A DNA stretch of 64,000 bases from Symsagittifera roscoffensis (Eukaryota > Xenacoelomorpha > Acoela > Convolutidae), in the NCBI RefSeq assembly GCF_963678635.1, contig NC_087067.1, positions 14,151,018 through 14,215,017 on the forward strand, written 5' to 3'. Made by a program: the position numbers and the translations under genes. The notes beneath the pieces were generated by a model. The model searched no databases and had not been told where the DNA came from. It was given only the letters and a program-made list of their open reading frames with translations. Shown piece by piece: positions 60,015-64,000 of the stretch (positions within the stretch are counted from its first letter, which is position 1; every line of letters starts with the position of its first letter).

Positions 60015-60188
60015 TCATTTCAATTCATTAACGAAGCGTGAAGGCCACGCCATAGCGTGTCCCTCATGAAGTTGGTTCATACTGTCAAGAATCCATCTAT
60101 GGTTCTTGTTCTGCATTTTGAGCCAAAGGCGGCGTTCATTCAAACGCAACCAAGTATTGAGTTTTATCGGATAAGAACTGCAAATATG
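60015..60188 (-). CDS. Candidate terminal exon, minus strand
   Basis: Read on the minus strand, about 57 codons end at TGA (plus 60,015-60,017): SSYPIKLNTWLRLNERRLWL, then KMQNKNHRWILDSMNQLHEG, then HAMAWPSRFVNELK. The composition (three Trp, many Arg, Asn and His) is unlike translated AT-rich noise. The acceptor may be AAAAG at 60,189 (phase 0, matching the next candidate exon) or the better TTTGCAG at 60,178 (phase 1). A competing plus-strand frame is also open here. Unknown family. Confidence 0.35.
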   Translation of the reverse strand, partial: HICSSYPIKLNTWLRLNERRLWLKMQNKNHRWILDSMNQLHEGHAMAWPSRFVNELK

Positions 60189-60275
60189 CTTTTATTTTTT
60201 CCCATTCAATTCTTTTCAGCTCAGTCATATTAATTCAAATGGCAAAGATAGATCCCCTTTATTATTTGTTTCCAC

Positions 60276-60432
60276 CTGCTTGGCAGATTGCATAACGATT
60301 TTTATTTTTTTTCCATTTGGCATCGGCAATGAGATCTCATCGATATGACATGCTGTTTCAAGCATCACTGAATCTATTAATCGCAAATCGATCCCCCTTC
60401 TTTCTTTGATGATAAACAGCGAAGAGCTCAGA
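60276..60432 (-). CDS. Candidate exon, minus strand
   Basis: On the minus strand, after acceptor AAAAATTCAG, the frame reads LSSSLFIIKERRGIDLRLID, then SVMLETACHIDEISLPMPNG, then KKIKIVMQSAKQ. It ends at a donor CAG|GTGGAA in phase 0. With the exon at 60,015-60,188 it would form a 3' gene end with an intron of about 87 bp. Upstream, a further frame (MTSDGTKTSSYKTLPIKF) is broken by TAG, so the locus may be a pseudogene. It points away from HSCB. Confidence 0.33.
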
Positions 60433-61103
60433 CTGAATTTTTAATGTTCAACTGCAGTCGCTGCTGCTCAAAAACCGCAAACTAGAACTTGATAGGAAGT
60501 GTCTTGTAGCTTGAAGTTTTTGTTCCATCGCTGGTCATGCTGAAAACTTCCATACAATATTTTTATAAGTTCATTTAAAAAACAAGTTCATAAAAAAAAT
60601 TCGTGAACGAAGTTCGGTGAAGTTATTAAAGGAATGAAGATGTGAAGTAATATTAGCGAAATCGTCAAGATATTTTTCGTCTTAAACTATTTATGTATTA
60701 AATTCGACATTCAAACCCGGGACTTGGAAGTTTATTTTAAGTGTTGGTGTGCGGCCAAGTAAAGCAGTTTAGACATATCTAAGCTGAAGATAATTGGCCT
60801 AAACTAACCAAGTTACTAGCCCTTTTAGACCATGTTTAACAGTGGCGATTACAACCTGGAACAAATCATGCGTGAAATGTTTGTTTTTATGCTCTTTGAC
60901 AGAAATGTTGACTAGCTTTTTCGTTAGAACATGGTTTTCATTATGTATTTGGTTCAGGTTTTTGAGAAGTACCCTTCATTTAAACTTCCTTAAGTTTTTG
61001 GAAAGCCTTCAGAAAATAAGAAAAATTTGTAAAAGTAGTCTAAGTTTTAATTTTCCTATTGTTACAACTTCAAGTAAAACTTTCAGTATTTCATGATAAA
61101 ACG

Positions 61104-61955
61104 ATGGCAATCATTTTAAGTCGAAGGCCGCTCATTATGAGCATCATGCTTCGAAATCTGTCTTCGAAAAGTACAACCGTATTACAATATGAAAGTCGTG
61201 GTATTGTGTCGAGTTGCTTGGAATGTGTGGCACTAAAGGGATGGAAATTCCGAACAATCTCGGCCCGAGAGTTGAATCTGAGTTCTATAAAAAACGAAAG
61301 TGAGCGAATTCAACGACATTCGAACAGTCTTTGCTGGAGCTGTAATTCAAAAGGAAAAAATTTATTTTTCTGCGAGAATTGCGGAACTGTGTTACAATTA
61401 TCAGTTGTCACCTTGGACTCAAAACAATCGAATCACCAGGGATCTTTGCCGACCTACTTTGATCTTTTTAACTTAGAAGCTTCTTTTGAAGTTGACCCTG
61501 GAAAAGTTAAGGAAAACTATCGCCAGTTGCAAACTAAACTCCACCCAGACAAATTTTCAAACAGAAGTTCCAAAGAGCAGGACTTTTCTCAAGAGATCTC
61601 TAGTCTGTTGAACAATGCATTAAATGTGATCCTATCTCCATACCTGCGCGCGAAGTATCTATTGAAAGTTCTTTACGATGAAGATGTTCAAGACGAAGCG
61701 AGCAGCGCTGACAAGGAAATACCACAATCGGCTGATTTTTTAATGACAATTATGGAATGGAACGAAATTCTGGAGGAAAAAGACGGCCGCGATTTGAAAT
61801 CACTTCAAAAAAAATTAGAAAAAAGCAGAAATGAAATTTTGAATAATTTGAAGCTAGCATTCACTTCGAATAACATAAAAGATGCCAAAGAGAATTTAGC
61901 GAAGTTGAAATATTTTGACAACCTATCAGAGAAACTGAAGTTTAAAATTGAATGA
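61104..61955 (+). CDS. HSCB: HSCB, mitochondrial iron-sulfur cluster J-type co-chaperone
   Basis: Members of this family bind the scaffold ISCU and pass the nascent [2Fe-2S] cluster to the mitochondrial Hsp70 (HSPA9), stimulating its ATPase. Counting from the chosen ATG (283 residues), residues 1-30 are Arg/Ser-rich, as in a mitochondrial presequence. CWSC and CENC (Cys 77, 80, 90, 93) form the metazoan zinc-binding tetracysteine. The J domain runs about 117-190 with HPD at 147-149 (QTKLHPDKFS), and the C-terminal ISCU-binding helical domain about 210-281 ends KLKYFDNLSEKLKFK. The frame is open from 61,059, but TTTCAG at 61,080-61,085 looks like an acceptor just upstream, so I prefer the ATG at 61,104; 61,137 and 61,146 are alternatives. 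It is longer than the human protein (235) through its N-terminal part, which has an extra CLEC pair. No intron interrupts it. The last part is duplicated downstream. Confidence 0.95.
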   Translation: MAIILSRRPLIMSIMLRNLSSKSTTVLQYESRGIVSSCLECVALKGWKFRTISARELNLSSIKNESERIQRHSNSLCWSCNSKGKNLFFCENCGTVLQLSVVTLDSKQSNHQGSLPTYFDLFNLEASFEVDPGKVKENYRQLQTKLHPDKFSNRSSKEQDFSQEISSLLNNALNVILSPYLRAKYLLKVLYDEDVQDEASSADKEIPQSADFLMTIMEWNEILEEKDGRDLKSLQKKLEKSRNEILNNLKLAFTSNNIKDAKENLAKLKYFDNLSEKLKFKIE

Positions 61956-63100
61956 TTCGTAATTAAGTTTTTCTGAATTTGAAACTGGTTATGATTTTTG
62001 TTCTTCGTTATACACTTCAGTTACTGTCAAAAATGAGACCTGGTTTGCCATATGAATCATAATGGTATTGCCATATGAAATGAGTTGAGATGAACATTTT
62101 CATAGTTATTTCCTTACAGAAATGTCACATTTACATGTACTTTGCTTCCTGTCGTAAGATGTGACAGGTTTTAATTTCTATTAGCTATATTCGCTATTCA
62201 TTTTTTCAAATGTTCTCATATTTTCCTCATGTTGTATCGTTTCCTGCAAATATGGTATAGTAGTCATAATTGCCATTTAGCTGCAAATTATCTGAAGCTT
62301 CAGTGAGCAGTATTTAGCTGAGCTCAAGAAAGCGGAAAATTTGCAGGAAATAAGGAAAAGTAGTAGGAGTTCAAGATTTAATTGTAATATTACCTCTAAT
62401 TAGCTTTAAAAAAGGAAGTGAATTGACAGATGATGGATAAGATGGTAGAAATGATGATGATTATGGGTTTACTGCTTGATAATATACCAGGGAAATGAAA
62501 ACTAGGTCACGTTTGCTAACTAGTTCACGTTGCACACCTATTTCAACAAAATACGGAGAGTTTATTAATTCGCTTTGGCCAGGGGCTCTTTTCAATATAT
62601 TTATGCTAACTGTATTGTACACGGAAAAGTAAATGGGGCTAATGGTATACCGTTTGTTTATTGTTAACGCCAGTTTTCAGTAGGTGCGTAGCGTTCCTTT
62701 TCTGAACGTCAAATTTTTATGGGCCGTATAGTATGAAGACTATGAAGTATGAAGAAAGGTATAGTACCTTGTGAATGTACCGTCCAAATGTGTTTCTGTA
62801 TTTGCTTTTGCTATCTCTGTATGTTAAGGCGGTCTAGGTAGTAGTTGCGTATGCTGCATTGCATGGGCTTATTGACTTGGAACAAACTAGCAACTGAGCC
62901 GAGCCATTAAGGGAGAATTGAAATTGAAGGTGAAGGGGAAAGGAGAAAAGGAAAGGGAAAGACAGAAGGGGAATTGGAAGACAGAGTAATTCCATTTGCT
63001 TCCTCTGTTTTTTCTCTCTTTCTAGCTCTTCCTCCTCTCAGTTATAATAATAGCTGACAAGATCTTCTTTTTTTGTCCCTGACCTCTATCCAAATTTTAA
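61733..63100. repeat. 1,368-bp tandem duplication, first unit
   Basis: Covers the last 71 HSCB codons and about 1.15 kb of 3' flank. The following unit repeats it without an indel for at least 900 bp. Between HSCB and 62,900 I see no gene and no clear AATAAA signal. Confidence 0.95.
62911..63039. repeat. Polypurine tract followed by polypyrimidine tract
   Basis: About 76 nt almost purely A/G (62,911-62,986), then a C/T-rich stretch (62,991-63,039). The duplication junction at 63,101 lies about 60 bp further. Such tracts can form triplex or hairpin structures. Confidence 0.8.
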
Positions 63101-64000
63101 TGATTTTTTAATGACAATTATGGAATGGAACGAAATTCTGGAGGAAAAAGACGGCCGCGATTTGAAATCACTTCAAAAAAAATTAGAAAAAAGCAGAAAT
63201 GAAATTTTGAATAATTTGAAGCTAGCATTCACTTCGAATAACATAAAAGATGCCAAAGAGAATTTAGCGAAGTTGAAATATTTTGACAACCTATCAGAGA
63301 AACTGAAGTTTAAAATTGAATGATTCGTAATTAAGTTTTTCTGAATTTGAAACTGGTTATGATTTTTGTTCTTTGTTATACACTTCAGTTACTGTCAAAA
63401 ATGAGACCTGGTTTGCCATATGAATCATAATGGTATTGCCATATGAAATGAGTTGAGATGAACATTTTCATAGTTATTTCCTTACAGAAATGTCACATTT
63501 ACATGTACTTTGCTTCCTGTCGTAAGATGTGACAGGTTTTAATTTCTATTAGCTATATTCGCTATTCATTTTTTCAAATGTTCTCATATTTTCCTCATGT
63601 TGTATCGTTTCCTGCAAATATGGTATAGTAGTCATAATTGCCATTTAGCTGCAAATTATCTGAAGCTTCAGTGAGCAGTATTTAGCTGAGCTCAAGAAAG
63701 CGGAAAATTTGCAGGAAATAAGGAAAAGTAGTAGGAGTTCAAGATTTAATTGTAATATTACCTCTAATTAGCTTTAAAAAAGGAAGTGAATTGACAGATG
63801 ATGGATAAGATGGTAGAAATGATGATGATTATGGGTTTACTGCTTGATAATATACCAGGGAAATGAAAACTAGGTCACGTTTGCTAACTAGTTCACGTTG
63901 CACACCTATTTCAACAAAATACGGAGAGTTTATTAATTCGCTTTGGCCAGGGGCTCTTTTCAATATATTTATGCTAACTGTATTGTACACGGAAAAGTAA
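63101..64000. repeat. 1,368-bp tandem duplication, second unit (cut by window end)
   Basis: Matches 61,733-62,632 base for base except one substitution seen (TTCTTCGTT to TTCTTTGTT near 63,371). The right boundary is beyond the window. Confidence 0.95.
63111..63323 (+). pseudogene. HSCB 3' fragment (last 70 codons)
   Basis: Reproduces the ISCU-binding C-terminal part from MTIMEWNEILEEKDGRD to the stop, identical to the parent. It lacks the presequence, tetracysteine and J domain, so it cannot act as a co-chaperone by itself. It has no promoter of its own that I can see. It could serve as an alternative last exon only if spliced in, and no acceptor is obvious at the junction. Confidence 0.9.

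Larger units (their letters stand above)
52606..61085. other. Mostly single-copy intergenic or intronic DNA
   Basis: AT-rich sequence not repeated elsewhere in the window apart from the local duplications listed separately. I see nothing further in 53,400-54,500, 54,910-56,100, 58,050-60,000 and 60,550-61,050; open frames there are AT-rich and of chance length. Confidence 0.6.

Noticed and set aside
60842-61096. Plus frame upstream of HSCB
   Set aside because: AT-rich, overlaps the HSCB 5' region in another frame, and begins at a non-ATG codon.
1-64000. CRISPR array, operon or prokaryotic defence system
   Set aside because: Repeats are long, complex and eukaryotic in character, with no short regular spacer pattern. 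Genes carry splice-like signals and a mitochondrial protein is encoded.

Overview
The window is nuclear DNA of an animal. It is AT-rich (about two thirds A+T by eye) with long A and T runs, and gene-poor. The one gene I can identify is HSCB, the mitochondrial iron-sulfur co-chaperone, which has a metazoan-type tetracysteine and J-domain architecture. There are no operons, ribosome binding sites or prokaryotic features. I cannot name the species.

Positions 1-32,011 hold a complex higher-order tandem array. Large units (about 2.55, 2.30, 2.02 and, at the right end, three successive units of about 1.71 kb) are built from a small set of modules, called alpha, beta, gamma, delta, epsilon and zeta here, joined in different orders. 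Each alpha unit carries an exon-like block of about 74 codons behind a splice-acceptor-like site. I count 12 copies: three keep an open frame to the stop, and the rest are frameshifted, interrupted or truncated. Two other exon-like pieces occur in the array: an 18-codon block repeated five times, and a short 3' exon in a 1.9-kb single-copy island at 7.9-9.8 kb.

Positions 32,222-52,605 are a head-to-tail duplication of one segment of about 10 kb (copy A 32,222-42,241, copy B 42,242-52,605). Both copies contain a C/G-tract foldback element with a target-site duplication and a larger foldback at 37.4 or 48.1 kb. They also share several weak candidate exons and a tRNA-like sequence. Copy B also carries a nested double MITE with a 9-bp target-site duplication. 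At the same site copy A lacks 43 bp of flank. The copies are almost identical left of this site and clearly more diverged right of it.

Positions 52,606-61,100 are mostly single-copy, with small local duplications, a degenerate tRNA-like sequence and several possible exons. Some of these lie on the minus strand upstream of HSCB. HSCB (61,104-61,955) is uninterrupted. Its last 70 codons and the 3' flank are duplicated again from 63,101 to the end of the window, in exact register (1,368-bp offset).

HSCB is firm. The repeats, duplications and inverted repeats are read directly from the sequence. All other coding calls are candidates without a recognised family.
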